Below, piece after piece: positions 11,930 to 23,963 of a stretch of 64,000 bases of DNA. The stretch is from Aplectana chamaeleonis. Lineage: Eukaryota; Nematoda; Chromadorea; Rhabditida; Cosmocercidae. The translations under genes and the position numbers were made by a program. Under the pieces are notes generated by a model. That model searched no databases. It had not been told where the DNA came from and was given only the letters and a program-made list of their open reading frames with translations. Every line of letters begins with the position of its first letter. Positions within the stretch are counted from its first letter, which is position 1. Location: contig JAPDOI010000121.1 of NCBI GenBank assembly GCA_029168955.1, positions 1,632,044-1,696,043 of the forward strand, written 5' to 3'.

Positions 11930-14900
11930 CGGAGCAGGATGACCTCTCAACCAGTACACTGCTGTACGTGCCATAGGAGCTCTTGTGGCCTGAACGATAC
12001 GCTTCCATTCGGTACGGTTCGCAGCAATTAATCTGGCATTAAGGACACTGCACTGTTGGGACTTCAGATCCGCCTCGTCTTGCTTCAACCACGTCTTTTT
12101 CGGGGCTGCTCTTTCAACCTTTCACAGTGCAGGGCGCTCTCTCCATAACAATCTGCGCGGAAGTCGGTTTGTTTCCATTCTTCATACGTGTCCGAACCAT
12201 CGCAGCCTTCTCGTTCGAATTTGTTCTTCGATCGTGGGCTGATGGTCGCAAGTATCTCGGATAACGTCGTTCCGCATTCGATCTCTTAAAGTTATCCCGA
12301 GGATTTGCCGCAAACACCGCGTTTGGAAGACCTCCAGCCTGCTGTGATCCGACTTCAGCAAAGTCCACGACTCTGACCCGTACAGTAGGATTGACACTAT
12401 GAGCGCGCGAAACATCCGGATCTTTGTCTTGATTGACACATTACCCTTCTTCCATAAACACCAGCCCAGCGAAGCGAAAGCAGCCGACGCCTGCCCGATC
12501 CTGCACAGAATCTCCGATGTAGCCACTACCTTTCGCTCTTGCACCACCGATCCGAGTTACTTGAACTCCTTGACTTGCTGAAGCTCAGCTCCCTCGAAGA
12601 ACACAGAAGAACGTGAACCGTCCGACGTCATGACTTTAGTCTTCTCCTTATTAATCCGCAGCCCATACGATTCCGCGATTTGTGCCATATCTTTCAACAA
12701 AAGCGTGGCTTCCATGTCAGTATCGGTGAACACTGCGCTGTCGTCCGCAAACATCAAATCCGTGACAAAATCGTTATCGCCAAATTGGAACCCCTCTTCT
12801 ATTTAAGAAGGTCTTTCTCATAATAGCATCGACCACGGTATTAAAGAGGAGCGGTGAAATCACAGCTCCCTGCCGGACGCCTGCATCGACTCTGAATTCT
12901 TTGGATAGCTTGTTTCCGACGCGGACACAGCTAGTCGAGCCTCTATAAATTTCCTGCAGAAGCTTCACCATTTTTCCTGGCATGTGTTCGCATTCCATCG
13001 ATCTCCATAAGGCGGGCCAGTGCACGCAATCGAATGCCGACTTGAAGTCTATGAAGGTGATAACGACGCGCTTTCCACAGCGAATCTTTTCCTCCATAAC
13101 TTGACGAAGTGCGAAAATTTGATCGCCGCATCCTCGACCCGGACGAAAACCTGCTTGTTCTTCGCGACAGGTACTCTCCCGATGGCGTTGAAGTCTGGAC
13201 TGGATAGTTCTCGTAAAGACTTTACCAACAATCGACAACAGGCTGATCCCGCGATAGTTTTGACAGTCTCTGGCATCGCCCTTCTTATGGATAGGCACGA
13301 CATTAGCCTTTTTCCAGGTAGATGTCACGCTCTCTGTCCGTCATATGAGCGTGATTAACTGATGCAACTGACGCAGTAGAACATCTCCTCCTGCCTTGAT
13401 GACCTCAGCAGTGACATTGTCAACACCGGACGCCTTTCCATTCTTTAGCGACTTGATTGCCGCCTTCACTTCTTTCGCAGTGGGTTCCGAGTCAAGCGCT
13501 GTCTCCTCTGGTACCTCAACTAGTATCGTTTGGGCCAGTGGACCTTGTGGCGCATCGTGAGTATAGAGTTCGCTGAAGAACTGCCTCCATCGCAACAGAC
13601 GCTCATCTGCTGATCGCACAAAAGACCCATCCGTATTCCTGATGGAATCGCTCATGGGTTTGGTTTTCTTTCTGAGACGGTTGAGTGTGTTGTATTATAC
13701 AATGTGCGATAGTCGTTCCTTCCAGCTGCCTCCTCCACTTCGTCTGCTACCTTATTCCAGTACGACTCCCGCTATTCCTTCAACTTTCGACGAAGCTCCT
13801 GACACAATTGCCGATACCGTCCAAAGTCCGTTAGTTTCACTCGCTTCCGTTCGTCCACGAGACGGAGAGAATCGTCCGATATCCAAGGCTGCGTTCGCCG
13901 GCGAATAACAGGGCAGAGAGGCTCTGCGCATTCAAGAGCGACTTCAACTGTCTGCTTCTCGTGCTCGTCCACAGACAAGGCATCTTCCAGAACCGCGAAC
14001 CGATTCGACAGCGCGAGTTGAAATGTTTCTTTTGTTCCTGGCGCCATCAAGTGTGACCAGTCTAGTTTCTTTCTAGGGGCTCCTCACGCCTAGGTCGTCG
14101 TAAGCGAAGCTGCATTACTGCACGCAAGAGATAATGGTCGGATCCACAATCAGGCCCTCTCATGGCTCGAACATCTTTCAGTGATGATCTAAAACGTGAG
14201 TTTATCAGCACGTAGTCCAAGGTGGCCACATCTCGTCCAGTTGGATTCCTCCATTTTAACTGATGCTTCCTGGGATGCCGGAATTGACTGTTACCGATGG
14301 CAAGCTCGTTGAACGCAGCGAACGAAAGTAGGCGTAGTCCATTATCGTTTATTTCGCCCACGCTTCTGTCACTACCGACTCTTGCGTTGAAATCACCCGC
14401 TACAATGGTGACATCGGTTTTCGGGATAGTATTCAGTACGTCCTGGAGTTGGGTGTAGAACTCGTCCTTTTCAACGTCAGAACTTGGCTCCGTTGATGCA
14501 TAGATAGACACGACATGGGTCTTGATTGTTCCGCTCAAAGCAAGAACAGCAATCCTGCCAGAAATCGGCTCGAATGAAACAACGATTCCAGCTGCGCGAC
14601 TGCCTACCATAAATCCAACACCATTGCGATGTCCGTCCTCACCGGAATAGTACAGCACCATCTTTTCGCTACTCTCCGGCACCTGAATGGGCACCGTTCC
14701 ACATCCGCTCATCCTCAGCTCGGAAAGTGCAGCAATCGATATGTTGCACTTTGACAACTCTCTTGCTATTATCTCTTTCTGACCGACGCAGTGTCCCGTT
14801 CGCACATTCCATGCTCCAAACCTCAGCTCCTTCTTAGGTGTCACCATTCGTCCTCCATTTTGGCCAGTAGTATTCTTCTCACCAACACCCTGGATCCCTA

Positions 14901-14973
14901 GTGTTGGCGCATCGACTGCCCCGGATGCGGTAGCTTCTTCGTTGTTTCCTAAGAGACTTTCCATGGTTACCAC
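11930..14973 (-). mobile_element. RTE-like non-LTR retrotransposon, decayed
   Basis: Reading on the minus strand, 14973-14062 encodes an apurinic-type endonuclease: LRFGAWNVRTGHCV at its start, then VVSIYASTEPSSD, TIVAGDFNARVG (catalytic GDFN), and GPDCGSDHYLL (catalytic SDH). After a one-base frameshift at about 14060, a linker continues at 14050-13772 and 13655-13341. Reverse transcriptase follows at 13328-12774 (KANVVPIHKKGD, NYRGISLLS, FRPGRGCGDQIFALRQ, TFIDFKSAFD, GVRQGAVISPLLF) and 12757-12557 with the catalytic FADD box (MFADDSAVF). The C-terminal part is at 12547-11930 (LLYGSESWTL, RRLRWFGHV). Several stops and frameshifts break it into at least six pieces, so it is not active. Motif wording is typical of the RTE clade; clade assignment is by eye. 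No 3' repeat tail was identified. Confidence 0.85.
14062..14973 (-). pseudogene. Endonuclease portion of RTE-like polyprotein
   Basis: This 303-codon open frame is the best preserved part of the retroelement. It carries the endonuclease/exonuclease/phosphatase fold motifs in order: WNVRT, SELRMSG (position of the catalytic Glu), GDFNARVG, DYVLINSRF and GSDHYLL. The enzyme would nick target DNA to prime reverse transcription. The frame is cut off by a TAG created by a one-base shift before KLDWSHL, which resumes the protein in the next frame. The Met at 14973 lies in a Gly/Glu-rich leader and may not be the original start. Confidence 0.8.
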
Positions 14974-15348
14974 CTAAGTTTTCCAGCCCATCGGTAGTAC
15001 GGGGGGCCAACCCTCCTCCTTTCTCATCCGGGCTTGGGACCGGCAATGGCGGAGTAAAAAAAAAAACTAGGTTACCAACAATTATCTGGTTACATGAAGC
15101 ATTCAGCGAAAAATCGCAGGAATTGATTTACCTCTGAAAAATGGAAGAAAGCTGTATCGACAGCAGAATGAAATAGCGAAGAAATGTAGAAATAAGCTAT
15201 CATGAGCCACGATTGTACGGTTTGTAGGTTGAAGTGAAGTGGAGGTGCGGCTTCCCTCATTCGACGCCTTTTTCGTCTTCATTCGACGTGCAAACTCGCT
15301 TTGTAGTGCGCTGAAGTATTAACAATTACTCAAAATTGGTTCACCAAG

Positions 15349-15471
<123 letters not shown>

Positions 15472-15497
15472 TTTTTTCGGAGAGGAGGTAGAACCTA

Positions 15498-15652
15498 CAG
15501 GCTATAAAACGGCGAAATTCACCTACTTCCTGCTCGTGCTGGTGCGGAGCGGAGGTTTGAGACAGTAAGAAAGCGTGGAGCAGACGGAGGCCGAGGCGTC
15601 GCGCGCGCCGCTCGCTCCTCGAATGATGTGAATCACGACGTTTTATAGAGGG
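15498..15652 (+). mobile_element. 155-bp TA-flanked MITE (copy D1)
   Basis: Starts CAGGCTATAAAACGGCGAAA and ends with the imperfect inverse ACGTTTTATAGAGGG, with TA at both borders (15496-15497, 15653-15654). The middle is GC-rich (GGCGTCGCGCGCGCCGCTCG). Full copies of identical length lie at 47586-47740 (inverted) and 51580-51734. TA duplication suggests a Tc1/mariner-type mobiliser; no enzyme is encoded. Confidence 0.8.
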
Positions 15653-15654
15653 TA

Positions 15655-16885
15655 CCTTATCTGGGATCCATTTCGATCTGTGTCGTAGTCGTATCCGCCC
15701 ATGTCCTGCCTAAAATTAGCGTAATAGTAAAAAAACGTCGAGCAGTTATCAAGCCACTAAAACCGATAGACGTTTTTAGAGAGAGCTTGAAATTAAAAGA
15801 AAGAAACTTACAGAGCTCTCTGAGCCGCGTACAACAAGTGCTTTCTGGAGCGGGTTTCTTCTTCAGTCTCCCCAGGCGTACAAAAATACCTCAATAGAAT
15901 CTCTTAACGAAGTGCATTCAGTCTGTTCACCGAAGTTTACCAACATAGACTGCACTTTTGATCTCGTCACGGCCATCTCTGAACGAAAGTATTTTGCTTC
16001 TCAGTTACTTCATCGAAAAATGGCGCTTTATCAATTTCGGAAAATGATATTAGATTGGTTAAAGCTAATTCAATCGGAGGTTTTTTTAACAGCATAAACT
16101 TGGAAGATAGAATTCAGAATGAAGAGTAGTTTCTGCTCAGTTAACTGAGGCTTGCGACTTCTTCTGGACGTGAGATTTGCTGTTGAGAGTAGAATGCAGG
16201 GGACATTAATAACGCAACGTATGGTAAAGAAAATGTAATTGCGGACAAAACGAATCAAATAAGGATTCAAGAAAAGCGAGTTCAATGAAAGTCGATGAAA
16301 AGGCTTCAAAGTTACATTTATGCGTAATAACGATAATAAATTGATCCATTTCGAAATCTGAAGACGTAAAGTTAGATGTGTATTCTACAGTGGACAGCCC
16401 CGCGCTTCACCCGTCGCTATGTCTGAGCATACTCCAAGGCGACACATGCTCGTGACGCGCTGGCGTTTAGGAGTATGAATAGCTCCTCAATCACCAGTTG
16501 ACGGAGAGCTCAAAGGGATGGATTAGCTTATGCCTATGGCGCATTATCCAGCATACAAAGTGCCATGATTCTGCACATACCCTTCACTCGAATTATTTTT
16601 ATTTTATTTATATACGCCCTTTCAGGCATGCCAAGAACAAAAAAATCCGAGAGCTGTGCTCAAATGGCAAACAGACGGAACAAGAATAAAAAACACAAAA
16701 ACAACACAAATAAAATCAAATCAGCGCCGGACATAATCAAGTCTTACATGACCTGGGAGCATCAGCTTGCAGAGACAGTAATTGACATGGCTTCACGTAA
16801 ATGAGGCAGATCATGCAGAGAACGAACGGTATCACAAAGCGCTCGAAGCTAGTAACTACAAGTTATCTCCAAGAGGGAGCACTTA
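15655..16885. other. Intergenic, nothing recognised
   Basis: AT-rich sequence with several short open frames but no recognisable domain or splice-linked exon set. Confidence 0.4.
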
Positions 16886-17382
16886 GGCCCCCGTCATACT
16901 CGGTGGATCTACTGAGTCCCACCGGGTCGATAGGCACCGAACTCGTGGGAGACGGGTGCAAAAAAAACCCACTGAGTCCGACTGCGACCGTCTTCTTGCG
17001 ACCGCGATTCCCCCGGTCGATACTGATGGTTCTCATGCGTGCAAGAGCGGGGCCAACGCACCGACTGAGTCCCACTGAGTCCCGCTTCGTCCCATCCGAA
17101 ACCATCCTCACCCCACCCGGTCGATATAGGAGTTTCTCACGTGATTTGGGTGCATTTTCTTCGGCCGACTGCGACCTGCCGAGTCCCTCCGTATCCCGAC
17201 TCTCGTCGTCTGCGCTCTGCGCCACCTACTGCTGCCGCTGACTATCGATTGCGTGTTTCGCAGAGGAACTGGATGGCGCTGGGGGCAACCGGACTCACTC
17301 GGTTGCAGACGGTCGAGGACGGTTTTTCCGCAGCGGACTCAGTCGGACTCAGCAGGTTTTTCGACCAAGTTTAGCGGGGGCC
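16886..17382. mobile_element. PIF/Harbinger-like MITE with TTA duplication (H1)
   Basis: GGCCCCCGTCATACTCGGT at the left is matched by the inverse of ACCAAGTTTAGCGGGGGCC at the right, and TTA flanks both ends (16883-16885, 17383-17385). A 497-bp element with a 3-bp TTA duplication and GGCC-starting ends fits PIF/Harbinger. Internal words CACTGAGTCC recur. A second copy is at 27894-28599. No transposase is present. Confidence 0.65.
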
Positions 17383-17740
17383 TTAGAGTCGAACTATCAC
17401 AGGTTACATTTTGGGATAGATACAAAACGATAAAGCTTCCCTTGGGATGTTTGTGATTCGTAGCCATACCTACACACCGCATCGACACAGCGAATACCGG
17501 ATGCTATTCCCGGGTATATGCAAGCACGCAACTGGACGAAGCCATACCGGGGCGGGCTCTGAGGAACCTCTCTAAACTAAACACGCACCCCAGGCGATGG
17601 CTTGCAGGAAGCCTCTACAGATCGCTATATGTGTTTACTGCAGTACAAGGTAGAGCACGTAGAATGTATTAAAATACTTGAGAGCACTAATAGCGAGGAC
17701 CACAGCCTACCCAAACTCAATAAAGTGACCGTTAGAGTTC

Positions 17741-18232
17741 CTAAAGGCACAGTACACCCTCAGATATGAATTTTGAGATTTTCGTGTAATTGTGTAAAAG
17801 ACCCCTCGTGTATAACACGTGCCAAATGTGAGATCTCAATTCCTCCAAATAAGCGAGATATAAGCGACCACCACAGGCCCGACCCCCTTCGCTCACCACC
17901 ACAGGCCCGACCCCCTAATAGATTTTCGAACTCGATTGCGGCTCGATGGATGGATGAATTTCAACAAATCGTCGTTCTTCGGTTCATTACCAGACTGTCT
18001 CCTTATTCTGACTTTCTCTCACGCAACGATTGCGAATGAAGAGAAATACAGGCCTGAGACAACTCGTCCACCAACTTTCCACCCTCGAAATCCAGGCATC
18101 TTTGAAGAACCATAACTCTGTTCAAAGGGGGTCTTGGACGATTCCAGAGATACCACTGTGACCAGCGTGTGACTCTCTCCAAGATAAGCATAAAATCTGG
18201 AATTGAATTTTCTGGGTGTCCTGTGCCTCTAA
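17741..18232. mobile_element. AGGCA-ended element flanked by CTAA (P10)
   Basis: The left border reads CTAA-AGGCACAG and the right border CTGTGCCT-CTAA, so both flanks carry CTAA where other members carry TTAA. Inside, CACCACAGGCCCGACCCCCT is partly duplicated. A second member, with a MITE inserted in it, lies at about 51265-51854, and a degenerate one at about 22590-22845. Confidence 0.6.
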
Positions 18233-19797
18233 GGCTTCTGTAATTCAAGCCTCTAAGTTCTAGAATATCGCCAAAATAGCTAATTATCTAATTGCTGCGT
18301 GGGCATGAGAGAAAAAATGCTTTGAAGGTGAGGTTTTCGAGCAAATTTTGTGAGCACCTGAGATCTCTGCATCACTAGCCTGAACTGGAGATGAATGCGG
18401 AACATGAAGCAAGCTACCAGTCAAGAAATGAGCTATTTAGTCTATAGTGGGGAGCAAGCGGTCTGATAGAAACGGCAGGTATTGGTGTTACAGCTGACGG
18501 GCGTGCGAAGATGTAGGCCAACCACTTCGACACCAAACGGAGCATCCTTAGTCACTGGAACAGGTACAGTGAGAGAATAGCAGTGAAATCAGAGTCTTTC
18601 AGGCAAAAGAAAAAAGTACTGATATTAGCTGTGTAATCGCAAACTTTTCTACTTGCTCTTTAGCACATTTTCTGCATTTGGTTAATTCTGCTCCATGGAC
18701 ATAATCACATAGGAGAACTAATTTGGCTATTTCTGCCAAGAAAAGAAATGAGATCTTTTCTAAGCAGAAATTAGGAAAAGTCGCTCGCCGGGAAACAATC
18801 AACTTGTATCAGGAACGCCGGCAATCAAGGTCAGGTTGAAATCAACCAGTCTTTTTTTGAAAGCGACCTATGTTTTGACGTGAACCTTTCGAGCGGTAAC
18901 TACCCCATTCAATCGCTGAATTGCTAATTCAGATCACCTTCATGTCGTTTTCTAGAAGATGGAGTGAATGTTCGAGGCTATATCTCCATTTCCACGGCTG
19001 GGTTCCTCACTGAGGAGTTGCCCCTTTCTCTGATAGTGATATGGGGCGAGAAGAGAAGTGAATGTAGAGAATCTATCACCGGTGTAATTTTTGTTGGAAC
19101 CCGTGACGCAGCTCAGATACCGCTATAAGAGAAACCCAGATGTACATTCGTGAAAATAAAATAGAAAAATTGGAGAAAGGTCCGCGTCGCTTTCAAGAGC
19201 ATTCCTGCATCGCGGCGCGGCCCTAAAAGAATCAAACGAACCATACTCATGAGCTCGGTTCTGAATAAAGTGGGTGGATTGATTTGATCATGCTACAGAC
19301 CTCTCTATTCCATCTGTAATGCTTCCTAAAAAGATGCTCCTTGTATAATGAATCCCAAGTAGGAGTGAGATTGTTGTGCCTCCTGCACGTCGTTGTCGAA
19401 GTGTTGATACTGAAGGAGCAAACATCTCCCTATTATTAAGCGAAACACGAGGTTCTGCTCTAATTGGACGATGGATTCTGGAAAGGCGAGAGAGAACGAG
19501 TATAGAAGTTTTCGCAGCAACATAATGGGTGGCGCTGAGATCCAGAGGGAGCTTCGACTAACATGTACGAAATCATGACTTTTTCAGCTTCCCAAGCCTT
19601 TTCAGGGCATTAACTGTATGTGTACCGTATCTTGAGATACCATCTACCATGGAAACGCACCTACTACTTGGAGCGCACATGCTCACTTCACACAGTAGAA
19701 GGATTTCCACCAGGCACACGGACTTCCCCCATTTATCTGTGCGCCCAAGATATTTACGCAGCTTGGTTTCCAACTGTTGCAGATTGTTTAAAGACAG
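18233..19797. other. Intergenic, nothing recognised
   Basis: No gene, RNA or repeat boundary could be supported across this 1.6 kb. Confidence 0.4.
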
Positions 19798-20256
19798 CAT
19801 ACACGCTCGTAAACGTGATTGAGGTACCTACGGAAATAGAATGGTATGGCCCAGAATACAACGCCTACGCATTTTGAAGTATCAAAAACGACCCACAATG
19901 TTGCTACATGAGTTAGGAGTTGGCCCCGCCCTGTAGTTACACGCCCGCTGTATTTGCCCTTTTCCTGCAACGCAAGGTTGCTGGGTCATATTCACCGTCG
20001 GTACTGTTGATAGGTTGCCTAATAAGTGAACCACACACGTCACTGACGGCGAAGATGACCCAGCAACCCTTCTTTGGAGCGAAAGAGCAAATACAGGGGG
20101 CGTGAAAATACAGGGCGGGGCTAACTTCTAACTTATGTAGCGGCATTGTGGGTCATTTTTGACACTTCAAAATACGTAGGCATTATGTTGTAAGCCATAC
20201 GGTTCGATTCACATAGTTATCCCAACCACGTTTACCAGCGTGTATGCTGCCTTTAA
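19798..20256. mobile_element. TTAA-flanked element with long inverted repeats (P8)
   Basis: TTAA at 19798 and 20253. Ends read AGACAGCATACACGCTCGTA at the left and the inverse of ACGTTTACCAGCGTGTATGC at the right; the inverted repeats reach about 150 bp on each side, so the 459-bp unit is largely palindromic. A sister copy is at 27255-27732. Confidence 0.75.
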
Positions 20257-20824
20257 TGTCCCAAAGTAAGCACTAGAGTTTGTTTCCTCACCACATTACC
20301 TCTGACTCCTCAAAAACTTGAGCATGTGGAAAGATTCTCAAATGGAAGCGAAATGGATGGTAACTCTCCTCACCAACCCTATCAACCATAGCGCAGATGT
20401 GTTTTCACTTTTTTGTTTGTTACCTGTACAAAGAACCCAATTCTGGTGCACCTCGTTATCGCTTTCCATCAGAAGGTTCAAAAATATATATTTCTCTGAT
20501 CGAAGACGATGGACGAGAGGTGGACAAGGAAAATTTTCAGCGCGCGGCACGTGCGAGAAGCACCTATGGCCCTAGCTATACACCAGCGTTCCGCCGCCGC
20601 TGGCTTCCGCAGCATGTCTGCTATCGGTCAATTTCGAAATCTGACCAATCACAGACGTACCGCAAAAACCAGCGGCAGCGAAACGTCGATGTATAAGTAG
20701 GGCCTATGAAATCTCCGGCGGCACTGCCATGGGGTCGCGAGGTAGAGATGGGCCTCAACTGTGCCGAGTAAAGAAATTCTAGGTAGCGTAGGATAATTTG
20801 AGAATTATTTATGATGAAGTGGAC
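20257..20824. other. Intergenic, nothing recognised
   Basis: No supported feature in this short gap. Confidence 0.4.
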
Positions 20825-21316
20825 TTAAAGGCAGTGTTGACCATGATTTTCGTCCCCAAGTTTTTCTCATAAAACAATGCGTTGGCCTCCAAGTGTTACC
20901 AAAACTACGAAAAAACGGCGGGAAACGCATTAAAATGTCGTGTTTCAGTGACATTATTCTATAATATGGACTAGTTGTCCGGTTGGATGAACATGTTCAT
21001 GGTGGTTTTCGCCGGTGGAAAATTGGATCAATCGAAAATAGAACAATATTTTATGCAAAGCAGAATTAGTTAGGGCCCTAGGGAAAGAACGGAGCAATAG
21101 AGAGTAGAGAATTGCAAAGGACGGGTTCACAAAAGATTTCGTTGTCACAACAAACACTTCCTGTGATATTTGAGAGGCGGGGTGATACTTAAGGATTTCG
21201 AGTACTTCTGATGCGTTTTTCTCAACTTCTTCGTCATTTTAGTTCTACACGGGGGCTACTTAATCAATATAGCGAATAATCTCAAAATTGAAGATTATCG
21301 TGAACACTGCCTTTAA
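20825..21316. mobile_element. TTAA-flanked 492-bp element, copy 1 (P2a)
   Basis: Begins TTAAAGGCAGTGTTGACC and ends ATCGTGAACACTGCCTTTAA. Internal sequence (TTGTCCGGTTGGATGAACAT followed by GTTCATGG) matches copy 2 at 21313-21804 and the copy at 51980. No coding capacity. Confidence 0.8.
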
Positions 21317-21804
21317 AGGCAGTGTTCACGATGATTTTCGTTCCCGAGTTTTCCACTCAAAACAACGCCTTGGCAACCAAGTGTCACCTGAATCACGAAG
21401 AAACGGCGAGAAACGCACAAGTTCGTCTTATTTCAGTGACATTATTGTATGGCCTGGACTAGTTGTCTGGTTGGATGAACATGTTCATGGTGGTTGTCAC
21501 CGGTAAAAAATGTGACTAATCGAAAGTGGAAGAATATTCAATGCAAAACAGTATTAGTTAGAGCCCAAAGGAAAGAACGGAACAACACAAAATGGAGAAT
21601 TGCAAAAGACTGGTCCACAAAAGATTTCTTTGTCGCAACAAACAGTTCCACTGAGAGTAAAGAAGCGGGGTGAGAGTAAAGGATTTCGTGCCCTTCTGGT
21701 GCGTTTTTCTCGGTTTCTTCGTCATTTCAGTTCTACTCAAAGGCCAAGCAATCGATTTAGCGATTAATCTCAAAATCGAAGATTATCGTGAACACTGCCT
21801 TTAA
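21313..21804. mobile_element. TTAA-flanked 492-bp element, copy 2 (P2b)
   Basis: Begins at the same TTAA (21313-21316) that ends copy 1 and finishes at TTAA 21801-21804. Both copies have the same orientation and length, so they form a tandem pair joined by a single shared target tetranucleotide. Confidence 0.8.
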
Positions 21805-21952
21805 CCGAGAACCCAGTAATGATACAAATGATAAAACCGCTATGGTGGTATGGGAGGCACTGGATGGGCGGCAACCGCGTACCGCGCGGTGAAAAGTTTT
21901 ATAGTCAACAGCGTGTCGCGCGCTAGCAGTGACGTTTATGAAAAAATGCCTA

Positions 21953-22439
21953 CAGTTTACCGCAATGTTAAAGCGACATGGTGTTGCAGTCACACACTAA
22001 AACTACGGTGGAAGACGCCAGATTTTATTTTCGATCGACAGCACAGCTGATTTTCTGGGTGAGTTAAAGTTTTTCTTTTCTTCATGTTTGTTTCGGCATT
22101 ATTTTTGTTTCTGACTGTTTAAATATTGCGAATAGGGGCTATTCTTAGTGCGTGAGGGAAATTAGCCGTTTGTTCGAGCTTCGAAGTGTTTTTTTGAAAA
22201 CTCTATTTTTAAATCAAGAAAAACCACAAATTCCTCTCGTACACTAAGAAAGTTCTTTGTTCGTAATATTAGTAAGAGCCAGAAACAAAAATAGTGCCGA
22301 AGCAAGCAAGAAAAAAAAACCGTAACTCACCCAGAAAATCAGCTGTGCTGTTGATCGATAATAAAATCTGAAGTCTTTCACCGTAGTTTTAGTGTGTGAC
22401 CGCAACCGCATCATGTCCTTTTAACATTGCGGTAAACTA
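21953..22439. mobile_element. TA-flanked palindromic element, CAGTTTACCGCAATG family (T1)
   Basis: CAGTTTACCGCAATGTTAAA at the left is inverted at the right (TTTTAACATTGCGGTAAACT); the arms extend for about 110 bp and include ACTAAAACTACGGT and CAGCTGATTTTCTGGGTGAG. TA borders are visible. A shorter relative is at 46181-46417. Confidence 0.75.
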
Positions 22440-22589
22440 TAAGTGAGCAAAAGGTCTACCACTCCTGCAGAAAAAGAGCCCCGCGCACAAACAAGTTCTC
22501 AATCTCAATAGTGGAGAGGCCCACGACGGCTTTTTATCTCAAAGTCAGTGTCCTTCTATTGATGATCGTTCTATCTTAATACTGTGATA

Positions 22590-22845
22590 TGCTCCAGTGA
22601 GATGGCTGCGAAGGAAGAGGAAAAATAGGCTCATGACAAGTCGCCCGCGAAATTCGAGCTGTTCAATTTCGTAATAATTAAGGGGCCATAACTCCGTTTG
22701 AAGCGGGTTCTGAGGAACACCGCTGTGATCAATGCTAACTTCTCTCCAAGGAAGGCAGAATAACTGGAAAACAGTCCTGAGATTGTACTGTGCCTTTGTG
22801 CTTGCCTAAAAAGTTCTCCTACGAGGCAGTCTCCGTCTCGTTCAC
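22590..22845. repeat. Degenerate relative of the 17.74-18.23 kb element
   Basis: GGCCATAACTCCGTTTGAAG, the GAACACCGCTGTGATCA block and ACTTCTCTCCAAGGA parallel sequence at 18105-18190; the right end reads GTACTGTGCCTTTGTG, a decayed terminus. Confidence 0.45.
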
Positions 22846-23052
22846 TTAAAGGCATCGTACACTATGAAAACCATATTTGGGTTTTTGACGTCTTCGTGTT
22901 GTTATATCCCTATAGTGACTAAAGGTTGCAAAAAGCCCTCTTTTTCTTTTTGTTTTGAAACTCCAAAAGTTCCAAGTGACATTTTTATGGCCCACTAGTC
23001 CGACTGAAAGCAAAAGCTGGAATTCGGTTTTCATCGTGTACGATGACTTTAA
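22846..23052. mobile_element. Compact 207-bp TTAA-flanked MITE (P6)
   Basis: TTAAAGGCATCGTACACTAT at the left is inverted at the right as CGTGTACGATGACTTTAA, with about 27 bp of terminal inverted repeat continuing through GAAAACC. TTAA at 22846 and 23049. Confidence 0.8.
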
Positions 23053-23637
23053 GCTGTTTAACGGACGATGTACTGCGAGCCAATATTTTTTTCTGAAGGT
23101 TTCGGAGGGAGAGTCAACGAGAATGGCAGGATCCGTCTCACTGCGTTTCTCATTAATGCCGCTTGACTTGAAAGTTTGCGGTCACTGACTGAGCTGCCCA
23201 CCAAAAACCAATAAACAAATTGAAAACCAGGAAAAACCGAAAGGACGCTCTGACGACAGACAAAGAGTGTATAGATGTAGGCCCGTAAAAAAGCCATCGA
23301 AGAAGCATCATCCATTCAAGAGGTCCCACTGAGAATGAATCCGGCTGAACTAAAAACGTAAGAAAATGTTTCGGCGGAGCTCACAGAAAATTAGGATAAT
23401 TTACCCTCGATACCTACGTTCAGTTTTTCAAGTTCAATGCATTCCACAGAATTTGTGGGCCGATGCTAAAAAAACTCTCAAATTAGGAGATATGATACCA
23501 TTCGCGTAAGAAACAAGATACTGATGGAACAGAAAAAGATCCAACATATGGTTTTCATTGGCTGAATCGGTAGAGCATGGTCGTAAACCTATCCGCCCAA
23601 AACTTGAGGTGCTCTAAATGATTTGCTGGCCTGCTGC
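23053..23637. other. Intergenic with a tRNA-like D-arm fragment
   Basis: The only notable sequence is TGGCTGAATCGGTAGAGCAT at 23559-23578 (then GG), which resembles a tRNA D-arm/A box. No anticodon or T arm follows in place. Confidence 0.4.
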
Positions 23638-23792
23638 GGGACAGGTGCCGTCTACACACCGAGGGAGGGGTTGTCCCGTTTTCGCAGTTTGAAACGTCAC
23701 GCCACTCAACGAGAGCGCAGGGGTCCTGAGTGGAATTAGAGCCGCGAAAGGCGGGACAACTCCTTCCTCGGTGTGTAAAGAGCACCTGTACC
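23638..23792. mobile_element. 155-bp palindromic MITE, GGGACAGG family (E1)
   Basis: GGGACAGGTGCCGTCTACAC at the left is inverted at the right (GTGTGTAAAGAGCACCTGTACC), and internal GTTGTCCCGTTTTCGC is mirrored by GGCGGGACAAC. A copy of the same length is at 44980-45134. Confidence 0.75.
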
Positions 23793-23825
23793 GCCCGCTG
23801 CGTCCGGCGCCAAAACGCGCCGCAA

Positions 23826-23963
23826 AGGGGTCGTTTAAACTTCTGCCGCCGAGCGGCGCGGCACAGTGCATTTCTGTAATATTGATCACGCGACGCGGCA
23901 CGATCGATATTGTAGGAGTGCACTTCGCCGCGCCGCTCGGCGGCGGAAGTATAAACGACCCCT
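23826..23963. mobile_element. Palindromic MITE, GTTTATACTTCCGCC family (A2)
   Basis: Near-perfect hairpin of about 138 bp: AGGGGTCGTTTAAACTTCTG at the left, GGAAGTATAAACGACCCCT at the right, with GCCGCCGAGCGGCGCGGC and its inverse inside. Its right end (GTATAAACGACCCC) is the uninterrupted form of the site hit by the hAT-like element at 26875-30127. Confidence 0.85.

Noticed and set aside
23559..23640. Functional tRNA gene
   Set aside because: A D-arm-like segment only; no acceptor stem, anticodon arm or T arm can be paired.
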